A DNA stretch of 64,000 bases from NCBI GenBank assembly GCA_964626685.1, contig CAZVJY010000003.1, positions 1 through 64,000 of the forward strand, in the 5' to 3' direction. This document shows positions 17,208 through 26,389 of the stretch, piece by piece. How positions within the stretch are numbered: position 1 is the first letter of the stretch; each line of letters opens with the position of its first letter. Below the pieces are notes generated by a model that ran no database searches, was not told where the DNA came from, and saw only the letters and a program-made list of their open reading frames with translations. This DNA comes from RGEC01 sp964626685 (GTDB lineage: Bacteria > Bacteroidota > Bacteroidia > NS11-12g > UBA955). The position numbers and the translations under genes are program-made.

Positions 17208-19151
17208 ATGAGACTGTTTTGTAGCATATTGGCAATGTTGTTGGGGGTGTTTTCCGCCATGGCCCAGGGTATAGTACCCGATGCCTTGCTGTGCGCTGAA
17301 AAACAACATCTGCAAAGCCGCCTCAATTTTAGGGTTAACCCCAACATCTACCACGGTTACAATATTCACTACCACCGTCTAAACTTTCGCATCAATCCCA
17401 AGCGAAATGGGTATCTCAAGGGCTCTGTCTTCAGTTATTTAACAATAGAAAAAGATGCCGACAGCATAGGCTTTGATATGAAGTACTTCCTTAAAGCCGA
17501 CAGTGTGAAGTACCATGGTGCAAACATCCGTTTTACCCGTATTGCCGATATTTTGTATGTATATAAACCCGGAGGGTGGAAAGCCGGAACATCCGATTCA
17601 ATAACTGTTTTTTATCAGGGAAATCCTGCGGTATTTGGCGGTGGAGTCGGTTATTATGTATATGATTTTCACGCCACCGGTCCAAGCGTACATACCCTTA
17701 GTCAACCTTACGGGGCATACTTCTGGTGGCCTTGCAAGCAAACCTTGTCAGACAAGATAGACTCGCTGGATATGGTAGTGAGTACCCATTCGGATTTTAA
17801 GGTTGCCGGAAACGGACTGTTGGTACAGGACCGAAAAATCAATGACACCACCCGGATTTTTCACTGGAAACACCGCTATCCCATTGCCACTTACCTGGTG
17901 GCTACAGCCATTACCAATTACGAAGAGTTCAATCAATACGCCAAGTTCTACAATCGACCCGATTCTCTGCTGGTGCAGAATTATGTTTTTCCGCAGAGCA
18001 AGACAGAACTGATGCGCGATGCCGAGCCCATTTTACCCATGCTGCGCCTGTTTGACAGCCTGTTTGGCGAGTATCCTTTCATGAAGGAGAAGTATGGACA
18101 TGCACAATTTGCCTGGGGTGGAGGTATGGAGCACCAAACCATGAGTTTTATGGTCAATTTTAGTTTTGACCTGATGGCCCATGAGGTTGCGCATATGTGG
18201 TTTGGGAACAAGGTTACCTGTGGCAGCTGGAAAGACTTGTGGCTGAATGAAGGTTTTGCGACCTATTTGACAGCCTTAAGCTATAAATACCTGAAGCCAC
18301 GCAGCGAATACCTGCGTATTATGCGGGAGATCAGGGATGCGGTTACAGGTGTGGATGACGGTAGTGTTTTTCCTAAGGATACGGTTCAGGTAAACCGCTT
18401 ATTCAGTGGCCGACTTACATACAATAAAGCGGCTTTTGTGCTGCACATGCTGCGGGTAACGGTAGGTGATCAAGCCTTTTATCGTGCCTGCCGAAAATAC
18501 CTCAACGATGCTCCCAGGGCTTACTCCTTTGCGAGTACCCAAGACCTGAAAACACTGATGGAGCAGGAGTCCGGGCAAAACCTGGATACGTTTTTCCTAC
18601 GTTGGTACATGGGGGAAGGTTTCCCATATCTGAACATCAATTGGATACAAAAAGGCGCTTCCATGCAGGTAACTGTTAAACAAAGGCCGTCTCATCCTTC
18701 CGTGCCCTTTTTTCGCATTCCAGTGCCCGTTCTGTTTCGGGGTAAAAACGTTGATACCCTGATTACACTCTACCCGGATAAACTGGAGCAAAGTTTTTCT
18801 TTCCTGCTGCCATTTCCTGCAGATACAGCAGTCTTCGATCCCGAAGTTGAAGTTCTGGCCAAAACATCGCTGGGGGGAATGAATCAGGACAGAACCATCA
18901 AAGACTGGGTGGTAATCAAAGGAAATCCTGTTAATGGAGAAAAGCTGGAGCTGGTGACGCTTAATATGAAGATTGAGAAACTGGAAATTTTCAATATCAG
19001 CGGTCAAAAGTGCCTGGAAACCGGGCCTGATTTTTTGCATATTCCCGGGAAAAATGCTATATTTGATCTGGGCGGTCTCGCAGCAGGTATCTATGTGGCC
19101 AAAATTGCGGGGAACAACCAACAAACAACATTAACTTTTGTTAGACTATAA
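17208..19151 (+). CDS. Secreted M1-family metallopeptidase with T9SS type-A sorting domain
   Basis: This is a 647-residue aminopeptidase-type enzyme. A signal peptide (FCSILAMLLGVFSAMAQ) is followed by the M1 N-terminal beta domain, the substrate loop GGGMEHQ (the usual GxMEN with a Gln-type variation) and the zinc site HEVAH (325-329) with the third ligand Glu348 in LNEGFATY, exactly 18 residues after the second His. The last 80 residues (NPVNGEKLELV to TTLTFVRL) are a type-A T9SS sorting domain, so the peptidase should act at the cell surface. ATG 17208 is the start; a TTG at 17187 is in frame. The MbnP-like gene begins one base after the stop, indicating one operon. Confidence 0.9.
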   Translation: MRLFCSILAMLLGVFSAMAQGIVPDALLCAEKQHLQSRLNFRVNPNIYHGYNIHYHRLNFRINPKRNGYLKGSVFSYLTIEKDADSIGFDMKYFLKADSVKYHGANIRFTRIADILYVYKPGGWKAGTSDSITVFYQGNPAVFGGGVGYYVYDFHATGPSVHTLSQPYGAYFWWPCKQTLSDKIDSLDMVVSTHSDFKVAGNGLLVQDRKINDTTRIFHWKHRYPIATYLVATAITNYEEFNQYAKFYNRPDSLLVQNYVFPQSKTELMRDAEPILPMLRLFDSLFGEYPFMKEKYGHAQFAWGGGMEHQTMSFMVNFSFDLMAHEVAHMWFGNKVTCGSWKDLWLNEGFATYLTALSYKYLKPRSEYLRIMREIRDAVTGVDDGSVFPKDTVQVNRLFSGRLTYNKAAFVLHMLRVTVGDQAFYRACRKYLNDAPRAYSFASTQDLKTLMEQESGQNLDTFFLRWYMGEGFPYLNINWIQKGASMQVTVKQRPSHPSVPFFRIPVPVLFRGKNVDTLITLYPDKLEQSFSFLLPFPADTAVFDPEVEVLAKTSLGGMNQDRTIKDWVVIKGNPVNGEKLELVTLNMKIEKLEIFNISGQKCLETGPDFLHIPGKNAIFDLGGLAAGIYVAKIAGNNQQTTLTFVRL

Positions 19152-19152
19152 A

Positions 19153-19926
19153 ATGAAAAATACACTTTATGCGCTGCTGATTTTTGCCTTTGCAATCGGT
19201 CTGCAGTCCTGCAAAAAAGATCAGCCCAAACAGGAGGAACCTAAAAAACAAAAGGGTCTTACCCTTACTGTTTTGCCTACCTGGGAAGGCTCCACTATGG
19301 TAACAGGTAAAATGCAGTATAGCAAGCCGGATGGAGAAGTGTTGCAGCTTCGCACCTGGGGTATGATTCTGGCCAAGCTTGCATTGGTAAAGGATGATAA
19401 CTCGCTGGTGTTGCTGGGTGATGGTTATCAGTGGGTAGACGTGGCCAGTGGCCGTCTTTCGTTTAATTATCCTGATGTACCTGTCGGAACATACAAAGGC
19501 ATTCAGTTTCAGTTGGGTCCGGATTCTGCCGTGAACCACGGTGATCCAACGATCTGGCCTGCAAATCATCCCCTAAACGGAAACCTCACAGGCCTGCATT
19601 GGGGCTGGGCCGGAGGCTATGTGTTTCAGGCTTTCGATGGCGAATTCAAGGACAATGCTGCATCTGCCAATACCAAAGGGTTCTCTTTCCATACGGCAGG
19701 AAACGTTTATAATCAGACATTTTTTATGCCCTTCAACTTCGACCTGGCAGGAACCCATAAGACTGCAGTTCTTGATTTTAAAGCGGATGAATTTTTTAAA
19801 AATCCTACTGAACTGCACCTGAAGGACAAGGCTGTTTCGCACAGCATGGGCAATGAAGACATATCATTGATGAACAAGCTCATCGGCAATGCAAAAGATG
19901 CTTTTTCTGTTAAAAGTGTGAATTGA
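19153..19926 (+). CDS. MbnP-like lipoprotein
   Basis: The 257-residue product has a lipoprotein signal (FAIGLQSC) and a beta-rich domain with the segments WGMILAKLALV, VPVGTYKGIQFQLGPDSAVNH and LHWGWAGGYVFQAFDGEF, which match the MbnP family. In methanotrophs MbnP binds copper through a tryptophan oxidised by the di-heme partner MbnH. Here the MbnH-like gene starts one base after the stop, so the pair is conserved. Apart from the lipobox Cys there are no cysteines, unlike the four-Cys form of this pair. The Trp residues in LHWGWAGG are candidate modification sites, but that is inference. Confidence 0.78.
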   Translation: MKNTLYALLIFAFAIGLQSCKKDQPKQEEPKKQKGLTLTVLPTWEGSTMVTGKMQYSKPDGEVLQLRTWGMILAKLALVKDDNSLVLLGDGYQWVDVASGRLSFNYPDVPVGTYKGIQFQLGPDSAVNHGDPTIWPANHPLNGNLTGLHWGWAGGYVFQAFDGEFKDNAASANTKGFSFHTAGNVYNQTFFMPFNFDLAGTHKTAVLDFKADEFFKNPTELHLKDKAVSHSMGNEDISLMNKLIGNAKDAFSVKSVN

Positions 19927-19927
19927 T

Positions 19928-21052
19928 ATGAAGAAGGGTCTTGCAGGGTTTTGGTTACTTCTGGCTGTGGCAATGATGTTCAATGCCTGCCGCAAAGACC
20001 CGTCATTGCCTGAGGAAAAAACACCTTATTCGGTTACCTACATAAATCCCAAAAGTATTTTTCCGGACAAGTACGGCATGCCAGCCCTGCCTGCTGACAA
20101 TCCTCTTACAGAAGAGGGCGTTTTTCTGGGCAGAATGTTGTTCTACGATCCCGTTTTGTCTGTAGACAGCACAATTTCGTGCGCTACATGCCATTTGCAG
20201 GAATACGCCTTTGCAGAGCCGAGGCAGTTTTCAAAGGGTATTTTCGGTCTTGCCGCCAACCGCAATGCCCAGCCCCTTTTTAACCTGGCATACAGCCGGG
20301 TGTTCTTTTGGGACGGCCGCCAGAAAACCCTTCGCGAGCTTGTGCTTGAGCCCATTCAGGCCCACAATGAAATGGCTATGACCTTGCCATATCTGCGCAA
20401 GCGTCTTTCGTCTATTCCCCGCTACCGCGATGCATTTCGCAAAGCCTTTGGAAGCGAGCCCGATGTGTTCAATTTGACTCTGGCCATGGAGCAGTTTCTG
20501 CTTACCATTGTGAGTAAGGATTCACGCTTTACCCAAATGTGGCCGGGTAATTTTAATATCCTTACTCCGGAAGAAAGAACCGGTCTGCAGCTCTTCAATG
20601 GGCTGATTGACGAGGATCCGGTGACCGGTGCGCTTCGCGGTGGGGCAGACTGTTTTCACTGCCATGGCAGTGTGTTTGCGCAGGCCAACAATCCTAATTT
20701 CGGAGGAATTACCAACAACGGCCTGGATGCTGTAATTACAGATAAAGGTTTTGGAGCTATCTCGGGCAAGAGTACCGATATAGGAACATTTAAAACCCCC
20801 TCTTTATTGAACGTTGGACTTACTGCACCCTACATGCATGACGGTCGCTTTGCTACACTGGATGAGGTGATTGATCATTACAGCGATCATATCAATTTCA
20901 ATTCGCCCAACCTGAATCCCCAGATTAAGGTACATGGCCCAAGACAGAGGTTGCTCACACCCCAGGAAAAGGCTGCTATGAAGGCTTTTCTGCTTACCAT
21001 GACAGACACGGTATTCATCAACAACCCTGCGTATAAAAATCCTTTTAAATAG
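19928..21052 (+). CDS. Di-heme cytochrome c peroxidase-like lipoprotein (MbnH/MauG/CcpA family)
   Basis: The 374-residue lipoprotein (lipobox FNAC) has two c-type haem sites, CATCH (85-89) and CHCH-type CFHCH (242-246), and the C-terminal family motif PYMHDGRFATLDEVIDHY. Family members reduce peroxide or, as MauG and MbnH do, oxidise a Trp of a protein partner. Its immediate position after the MbnP-like gene, with only one base between, makes that gene product the likely partner. The convergent metH gene ends 3 bp away. It requires a cytochrome c maturation system, which is not in this window. Confidence 0.88.
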   Translation: MKKGLAGFWLLLAVAMMFNACRKDPSLPEEKTPYSVTYINPKSIFPDKYGMPALPADNPLTEEGVFLGRMLFYDPVLSVDSTISCATCHLQEYAFAEPRQFSKGIFGLAANRNAQPLFNLAYSRVFFWDGRQKTLRELVLEPIQAHNEMAMTLPYLRKRLSSIPRYRDAFRKAFGSEPDVFNLTLAMEQFLLTIVSKDSRFTQMWPGNFNILTPEERTGLQLFNGLIDEDPVTGALRGGADCFHCHGSVFAQANNPNFGGITNNGLDAVITDKGFGAISGKSTDIGTFKTPSLLNVGLTAPYMHDGRFATLDEVIDHYSDHINFNSPNLNPQIKVHGPRQRLLTPQEKAAMKAFLLTMTDTVFINNPAYKNPFK

Positions 21053-21055
21053 GTT

Positions 21056-23737
21056 TTAGTAACCTAAAACGGGTCCTAGCCATCGCTCGGCTTCCTGTAG
21101 GCTCCATCCTTTTCGGTTGGCGTAATCCTGTACCTGATCCTTGCCAATTTTTCCCAGTCCGAAATACTGACTTTCAGGGTGTGCAAAGTAGAATCCGCTT
21201 ACGGCTGCCGCTGGCATCATGGCCATACTTTCTGTGAGGGAAATACCTGCGTTTTCGGTTGCATTGAGCAGTTTAAACAGTGTAGTTTTTTCGGTGTGCT
21301 CCGGACAGGCGGGATAACCCGGTGCAGGGCGTATTCCACGGTAATTTTCGCGGATCAGATCTTCGTTGCTTAGGGTTTCGGTCTGTGCGTAGCCCCACCA
21401 GTTAGTGCGCACTTCGCGGTGCAGGTATTCGGCAAAAGCCTCTGCCAGTCTGTCGGCCAGCGCTTTAGCCATAATGCTCTTGTAATCGTCGTTTTCCTTG
21501 TCGTACTGTGCTACCAAGGCATCGGCGCCCAGGCCGGCCGTTACAGCAAAACCTCCCAGGTAATCGGATACCCCGCTTTCCTGTGTTGCGATGTAATCTG
21601 CCAGACAAATATTGGGAATACCACCTGCCATTTTTCTTTGCTGACGCAAGAAGTGGAAGGTATCCAGCACCTGCGTTTTGGTTTCATCGGCATATATGGT
21701 AACATCTTCATCTTTGCTGTCCGCCGGATAAATGAAAATAACTCCTTTGGCCTTAAGGCTCTTGTGGTGTATGATTTCATCCAGCATTTCATTGGCATCA
21801 GCAAAAAGTTTGCGTGCTTCATCACCCACGATGGTGTCATTCAGGATATCGGGGTAGCGGCCTGCCAGTTCCCATGTCTGGAAGAAAGGCGTCCAGTCTA
21901 TATATTCACGCAGCGCTTTCAAATCCACATTGTCGAAGGATTTAACACCGGTGAATGCAGGTTTTTCGGGGATGTAGTCTGTTTTTGAGGTTTGAAAACG
22001 ATTGGCGCGGGCTTCGTTCAGTGTAAGCAGCTGTTTGTCGCTTTGCCTGCGGGCGTGGTCTGCGGCCATGCGTTCGTATTCCTCGCGCAGTTGTATTTCA
22101 AAAGCAGGCTTGGTTTCGGGATTCAGTAGGTTTCCTGCCACGGGCACGCTGCGGCTGGCATCCAGCACGTGTACTACAGGGTGTTTGTATTTGGGTGCAA
22201 TTTTTACAGCAGTATGTACCTTACTGGTAGTGGCCCCACCAATGAGCAGGGGCGTGTTCATGCCCAGGCGGTCCATTTCGGAGGCCACGTGAACCATTTC
22301 ATCCAGGCTGGGTGTAATCAGCCCGCTGAGGCCGATGATATCTGCGCCCCATTCGCGTGCTTCGGCCAGGATTTTTTCCGTGGGGACCATCACGCCAATG
22401 TCTTTTATCTCGTAATTGTTGCAGGCCATCACCACGCCTACGATGTTTTTACCGATGTCATGTACATCCCCTTTCACCGTGGCCAGCAGAATCTTGCCCT
22501 GTGCCCTTGAGCCGGGATTGGCGGCCTTCTGGGCCTCCAGATAGGGTTGCAGGTAGGCAACGGCTTTTTTCATAACCCTGGCGCTTTTTACCACCTGGGG
22601 AAGAAACATTTTGCCTTCGCCAAACAAGTCCCCAACCACGTTCATGCCATCCATCAGCGGGCCTTCAATCACTTTCAGCGGCTCGCCCAGTTTTTGGCGG
22701 GCTTCTTCGGTATCTTCATCAATAAATTCGGTAATGCCTTTGATTAGACTGTGCGTTAAACGCTCTTCAACAGTGCCTTTGCGCCATTCGGCCTCTTCCA
22801 CCGTTTCTTCTTTTTTGGCTTTAACGGTTTCAGCGAAAGTTACCAGGCGTTCGGTGGCATCCGCGCGGCGATTCAGCAGCACATCTTCCACATGTTCCAG
22901 GAGGGCAGGAGGAATCTCATCGTATACCTCTATCATGCCCGCATTCACAATGCCCATATCCAGACCGGCTTTGATGGCGTGGTACAGAAATGCGCTGTGC
23001 ATGGCTTCACGTACCACATCATTGCCTCTGAAACTGAAAGAGATATTTGAGATACCGCCACTCACACGGGCACCCGGCAGGTTTTGCTTGATCCAGCGGG
23101 TGGCTTCGATAAAGTCTACGGCGTAATTGTTGTGTTCATCAATCCCGGTGGCAACCGTTAGGATGTTGGGGTCGAAAATGATATCATAGGCTGGAAAACC
23201 GGCCTTTTTGGTAAGTATGTCGTAACTGCGCTGGCAAACTTCAATTTTTCTGGCAAATGAATCAGCCTGCCCGGTTTCATCGAATGCCATCACCACTACA
23301 GCAGCACCATATTTACGTACTTTTTTGGCCCGTTTGATGAATTCTTCTTCACCGTCTTTAAGACTGATAGAATTGACAATACCCTTGCCCTGCAGGCATT
23401 TTAGCCCGGCCTCAATAACCTCCCATTTAGATGAGTCAATCATCACGGGCACGCGGCTGATGTCTGGTTCAGAAGCCATCAAATTCAGGAAAGTGACCAT
23501 GGCGGCAGGCCCGTCGAGCATGCCTTCGTCCATGTTTACATCAATAACCTGTGCTCCGTTTTCTACCTGCTGCCTGGCTACATCCAGGGCGGCAGTATAA
23601 TCGCCGGAGAGTATGAGTTTGGCGAATTTCCGGCTGCCTGTAACATTGGTTCTTTCGCCAATATTTACAAAATTGGTCTCTGCGGTAAGTGTAAAGGGCT
23701 CTAAGCCGCTGAGTCTGAGGGTGGGGATGATTTGCAC
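21056..23737 (-). CDS. metH: Cobalamin-dependent methionine synthase, C-terminal modules (folate, B12 and activation domains)
   Basis: MetH makes methionine from homocysteine and methyltetrahydrofolate. The product starts directly with the pterin/folate domain (NFVNIGERTNVTGSRKF), then a four-helix cap, the B12 domain with KGDVHDIGKN (the Asp-x-His-x-x-Gly cobalt-ligand motif), and the AdoMet reactivation domain (TPFFQTWEL, YLHREVRTNWWGY, RGIRPAPGYPACPEH). The N-terminal homocysteine-binding zinc domain of full MetH is absent, so a separate homocysteine methyltransferase subunit must be encoded elsewhere, as in other Bacteroidota. GTG 23737 is preferred; TTG 23758 lies within a near-consensus promoter box (GAAATTTG at 23763-23756). 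Confidence 0.92.
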   Translation of the reverse strand: MQIIPTLRLSGLEPFTLTAETNFVNIGERTNVTGSRKFAKLILSGDYTAALDVARQQVENGAQVIDVNMDEGMLDGPAAMVTFLNLMASEPDISRVPVMIDSSKWEVIEAGLKCLQGKGIVNSISLKDGEEEFIKRAKKVRKYGAAVVVMAFDETGQADSFARKIEVCQRSYDILTKKAGFPAYDIIFDPNILTVATGIDEHNNYAVDFIEATRWIKQNLPGARVSGGISNISFSFRGNDVVREAMHSAFLYHAIKAGLDMGIVNAGMIEVYDEIPPALLEHVEDVLLNRRADATERLVTFAETVKAKKEETVEEAEWRKGTVEERLTHSLIKGITEFIDEDTEEARQKLGEPLKVIEGPLMDGMNVVGDLFGEGKMFLPQVVKSARVMKKAVAYLQPYLEAQKAANPGSRAQGKILLATVKGDVHDIGKNIVGVVMACNNYEIKDIGVMVPTEKILAEAREWGADIIGLSGLITPSLDEMVHVASEMDRLGMNTPLLIGGATTSKVHTAVKIAPKYKHPVVHVLDASRSVPVAGNLLNPETKPAFEIQLREEYERMAADHARRQSDKQLLTLNEARANRFQTSKTDYIPEKPAFTGVKSFDNVDLKALREYIDWTPFFQTWELAGRYPDILNDTIVGDEARKLFADANEMLDEIIHHKSLKAKGVIFIYPADSKDEDVTIYADETKTQVLDTFHFLRQQRKMAGGIPNICLADYIATQESGVSDYLGGFAVTAGLGADALVAQYDKENDDYKSIMAKALADRLAEAFAEYLHREVRTNWWGYAQTETLSNEDLIRENYRGIRPAPGYPACPEHTEKTTLFKLLNATENAGISLTESMAMMPAAAVSGFYFAHPESQYFGLGKIGKDQVQDYANRKGWSLQEAERWLGPVLGY

Positions 23738-23804
23738 GGGCCGTAAATTGAGTTGCAAATTTCGTGTTTTTCAATGGAATTCTAATATATTGAAAGAAAT
23801 GCCG

Positions 23805-23812
23805 TATCTTTG
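23805..23812 (+). promoter_or_regulatory. TAnnTTTG promoter box of the DEAD-box helicase gene
   Basis: TATCTTTG is an exact match. It lies 76 nt before the helicase ATG, so this gene should have a real 5' leader of about 70 nt, unlike several neighbours. Leaders on cold-shock helicase genes are often regulatory, but no structure was established here. Confidence 0.55.
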
Positions 23813-23888
23813 TAGAACAAATGGGGTTGCTTTTCCCTGAATCTCTTACACAACGATATCTGTCACACCCCGCATTCACACCGTATTA

Positions 23889-25613
23889 ATGACTAATTTT
23901 AAAGAACTGGGTTTAGACCCTGAAATTCTGCTTGCCCTTGATAAACTGGGCTTTGAAACCCCAACTCCGGTGCAGGCTCAAGCTATACCTGCCTTACTGG
24001 AAGAAAATACCGATCTGGTAGCCCTTGCGCAAACCGGAACAGGAAAAACCGCTGCCTTTGGCCTGCCTTTGCTGCAAAAACTGGAATTCTCCGGTTTTAC
24101 AGAAGGTTTGGTGCTTGCACCAACCCGCGAGCTTTGCATGCAGATCTCCCGCGACCTGGAAACCTTTGCTGCTTTTAAACCTGGTGTAAGCATTGTGCCT
24201 GTGTATGGCGGTTCCAGTATCCGCGATCAGATTTCGCTGCTAAAAAAGGGCGCCAACGTAGTAGTTGCCACCCCCGGCCGCTTGATTGATTTGCTCGAAA
24301 GGAAAGCCGTTCACCTGGATCAGATCCGCGTGATAGTGCTGGATGAAGCCGATGAAATGCTCAACATGGGCTTTCAGGAAGACATCGACCACATTCTTTC
24401 ACACGCTCCCAAAGAGCGTCAGACATGTCTGTTCAGCGCTACCATGCCGCCCGAAGTGCGCAGTATCTCCAAGCGCTACATGCATAATCCCCGTGAGATT
24501 AGCCTGGCAGCAAACACCTCCAATGCCAATATTGAACACCACTATTACGTGGTGCGCGAAAAACACCGCTACGAGGCCGTTAAACGTATTCTTGACGTAG
24601 TTCCGGATGTATATGGAATCTTGTTTGCCCAGACCCGCAGTTTGTGTCAGGAACTGGCTGAAAAGCTGATTCATGACGGCTACAATGCCGACTCCCTGCA
24701 CGGCGATTTGAGCCAGGCGCAGCGCGATAAGGTGATGGGGCGTTTCCGCAACAAAAACCTGAATGTGCTTGTAGCTACGGATGTGGCAGCACGCGGCATT
24801 GACGTGAGTGATATTACCCACGTTATCAATTACAGCATACCCAATGAACTTGAAGTATATACCCACCGAAGCGGCAGAACGGCACGTGCGGGTAAAAAGG
24901 GTATTTCTATCAGTATTATTGGTCAGCGAGACTTGCAGAAAGTGCACCGCCTGGAAAAAATGACCAAGGCGCGTTTTACCCAGATGCAGGTGCCTGCAGG
25001 CGAAGACGTGGTTAGGGCCAAATTTGCCCACTTTGTGGATGAACTGGCAGCGGAAACACCCGATCAGAGCAGCATTCACGGTTATTTGAGTATCTTTTAT
25101 GAGAAACTCAAGCAAATTACCCGTGAGGAGCTGATTGAAAAACTGGCCAGCCTGGAATTGCGCAAGTTTATTGAGTATTACGAAGGCGCTTCTGATATCA
25201 ACGATTCTTCTTCCGGTAGGCGTGAACGCGGCAGCGAAGGCGGAAACGGGCAGTTTCAGAAGTTTTTCCTATCGGTGGGCGAACTGGATGGTTTCGACAA
25301 AAAGACCATGCTTCGCTGGCTGAATGATTGTGGCCTGGGCAATGTCGATTTTGGTAAAATACGCATTCACCGCACCCACACCTTTGTGGAAGCAGATCAG
25401 GACAGCACCCAGCGCATTATGGACACCCTGAACAAGGAAAAAGTGAACGACCGCAAGGTGCGTGTGGAATTGCAGGGGTTGTCGGAAGACGGATTTACCA
25501 AGCGTAAAAAGCCCGGTGACAAAGGCAAGCCGGGAGAATACGGCAAGCGCGATTACTACAATAAAGGTAAAGACGGCGGTGGCGACAAAAAGAAGTTTAA
25601 GAAACGCTACTAA
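23889..25613 (+). CDS. DEAD-box ATP-dependent RNA helicase (DeaD/CsdA-like)
   Basis: The 574-residue enzyme unwinds RNA during ribosome assembly or RNA turnover, mostly under cold. It has the Q motif (TPVQAQ, 26-31), AQTGTGKT (47-54), PTREL, TPGR, DEAD (152-155), SAT (183-185), ARGID and HRSGRTARAG. After the two RecA-like domains comes a linker and a DbpA-type RNA-binding domain (about 455-535; FFLSVGELDGFDKK), then a basic Gly/Lys-rich tail ending KKKFKKRY. The RNA-binding domain suggests an rRNA target. ATG 23889 is the first start after the promoter. Confidence 0.94.
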   Translation: MTNFKELGLDPEILLALDKLGFETPTPVQAQAIPALLEENTDLVALAQTGTGKTAAFGLPLLQKLEFSGFTEGLVLAPTRELCMQISRDLETFAAFKPGVSIVPVYGGSSIRDQISLLKKGANVVVATPGRLIDLLERKAVHLDQIRVIVLDEADEMLNMGFQEDIDHILSHAPKERQTCLFSATMPPEVRSISKRYMHNPREISLAANTSNANIEHHYYVVREKHRYEAVKRILDVVPDVYGILFAQTRSLCQELAEKLIHDGYNADSLHGDLSQAQRDKVMGRFRNKNLNVLVATDVAARGIDVSDITHVINYSIPNELEVYTHRSGRTARAGKKGISISIIGQRDLQKVHRLEKMTKARFTQMQVPAGEDVVRAKFAHFVDELAAETPDQSSIHGYLSIFYEKLKQITREELIEKLASLELRKFIEYYEGASDINDSSSGRRERGSEGGNGQFQKFFLSVGELDGFDKKTMLRWLNDCGLGNVDFGKIRIHRTHTFVEADQDSTQRIMDTLNKEKVNDRKVRVELQGLSEDGFTKRKKPGDKGKPGEYGKRDYYNKGKDGGGDKKKFKKRY

Positions 25614-25618
25614 ACAAT

Positions 25619-25633
25619 AAGGGCATTGCCCTT
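25619..25633 (+). terminator. Possible weak terminator after the helicase gene
   Basis: AAGGGC and GCCCTT form a 6-bp stem around ATT, followed by GTTAGTTT. It is short and has a poor T-run, so it may only slow transcription before the SDR gene. Confidence 0.3.
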
Positions 25634-25644
25634 GTTAGTTTAGC

Positions 25645-26334
25645 GTGAAACATTATGTCATTGCCGGCGGAAGCCACGGTATTGGTTTGGAAATCGTTCA
25701 GCAATTGCTGAACCATGGTCATCATGTAACCTGCATTAGCCGCACGGCTCCTGCCATCAGCCATTCAGCCCTTAGCCACATAGCCCACGATTTTTCCCAA
25801 ACAACGGAATTGCCTGTTATTGAAGGCCCGATAGACGGCGTTGCCTATTGCCCCGGCAGTATTAACCTTAAAATGTTCCGCAGCCTGAAACCTGAGGAAT
25901 TCCAGCAGGATTTTGACCTGAACGTAATGGGAGCAGTTCGTTTGCTGCAAAAGCTGCAGCCGGGTCTGAAAGCTGTGCAGGGCTCATCTGTTGTTCTTTT
26001 TAGTACCGTAGCGGTGCAGCAAGGAATGGCATTTCACAGCAGTATTGCGGCCGCCAAAGGTGCCATTGAAGGATTAACACGCAGCCTGGCCGCGGAATGG
26101 GCACCTTCTATTCGGGTAAATGCCATTGCCCCCAGCCTGGTTGAAACACCACTATCTGCCAAATTGCTTTCCAGTCCTGAAAAAGCCGAAGCATCTGCCA
26201 AGCGCCATCCGTTGGCCCGTGTTGGCAGGCCGGAAGATATTGCCTCGCTGGCAGTTTTTCTGCTGAGCGAACAAAGCGGCTGGATAACCGGTCAGGTAAT
26301 GGGAGTGGACGGCGGAATGTCGGCTCTTCGTTAA
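25645..26334 (+). CDS. Short-chain dehydrogenase/reductase-like protein lacking the catalytic tyrosine
   Basis: The 229 residues form a classical Rossmann SDR with the nucleotide loop GGSHGIGLEI (8-17), NVMG in helix 4, a Ser at 120 in the usual catalytic place, and the C-terminal SGWITGQVMGVDGG. The active-site YxxxK is changed: Lys138 is present, but the position four residues earlier is Ile134 (HSSIAAAK). Either another residue acts as acid or the protein binds NAD(P) without classical SDR chemistry. Start is GTG 25645, one base after a near-consensus TAGTTTAG box. Substrate is unknown. Confidence 0.85.
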   Translation: MKHYVIAGGSHGIGLEIVQQLLNHGHHVTCISRTAPAISHSALSHIAHDFSQTTELPVIEGPIDGVAYCPGSINLKMFRSLKPEEFQQDFDLNVMGAVRLLQKLQPGLKAVQGSSVVLFSTVAVQQGMAFHSSIAAAKGAIEGLTRSLAAEWAPSIRVNAIAPSLVETPLSAKLLSSPEKAEASAKRHPLARVGRPEDIASLAVFLLSEQSGWITGQVMGVDGGMSALR

Positions 26335-26377
26335 AGTTATTTTTACTTTTAGTTAAAGCAAACCGGGCGAATCGCTG

Positions 26378-26385
26378 TATTTTCG
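26378..26385 (+). promoter_or_regulatory. Near-consensus promoter box of the beta-CASP nuclease gene
   Basis: TATTTTCG differs from TAnnTTTG at one base and lies 4 nt before ATG 26390, in the same place as the exact boxes elsewhere in the window. Confidence 0.35.
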
Positions 26386-26389
26386 CCCT

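Noticed and set aside
24399..25115. Long reverse-strand open frame inside the helicase gene
   Set aside because: It mirrors a conserved helicase coding sequence and carries no recognisable domain.
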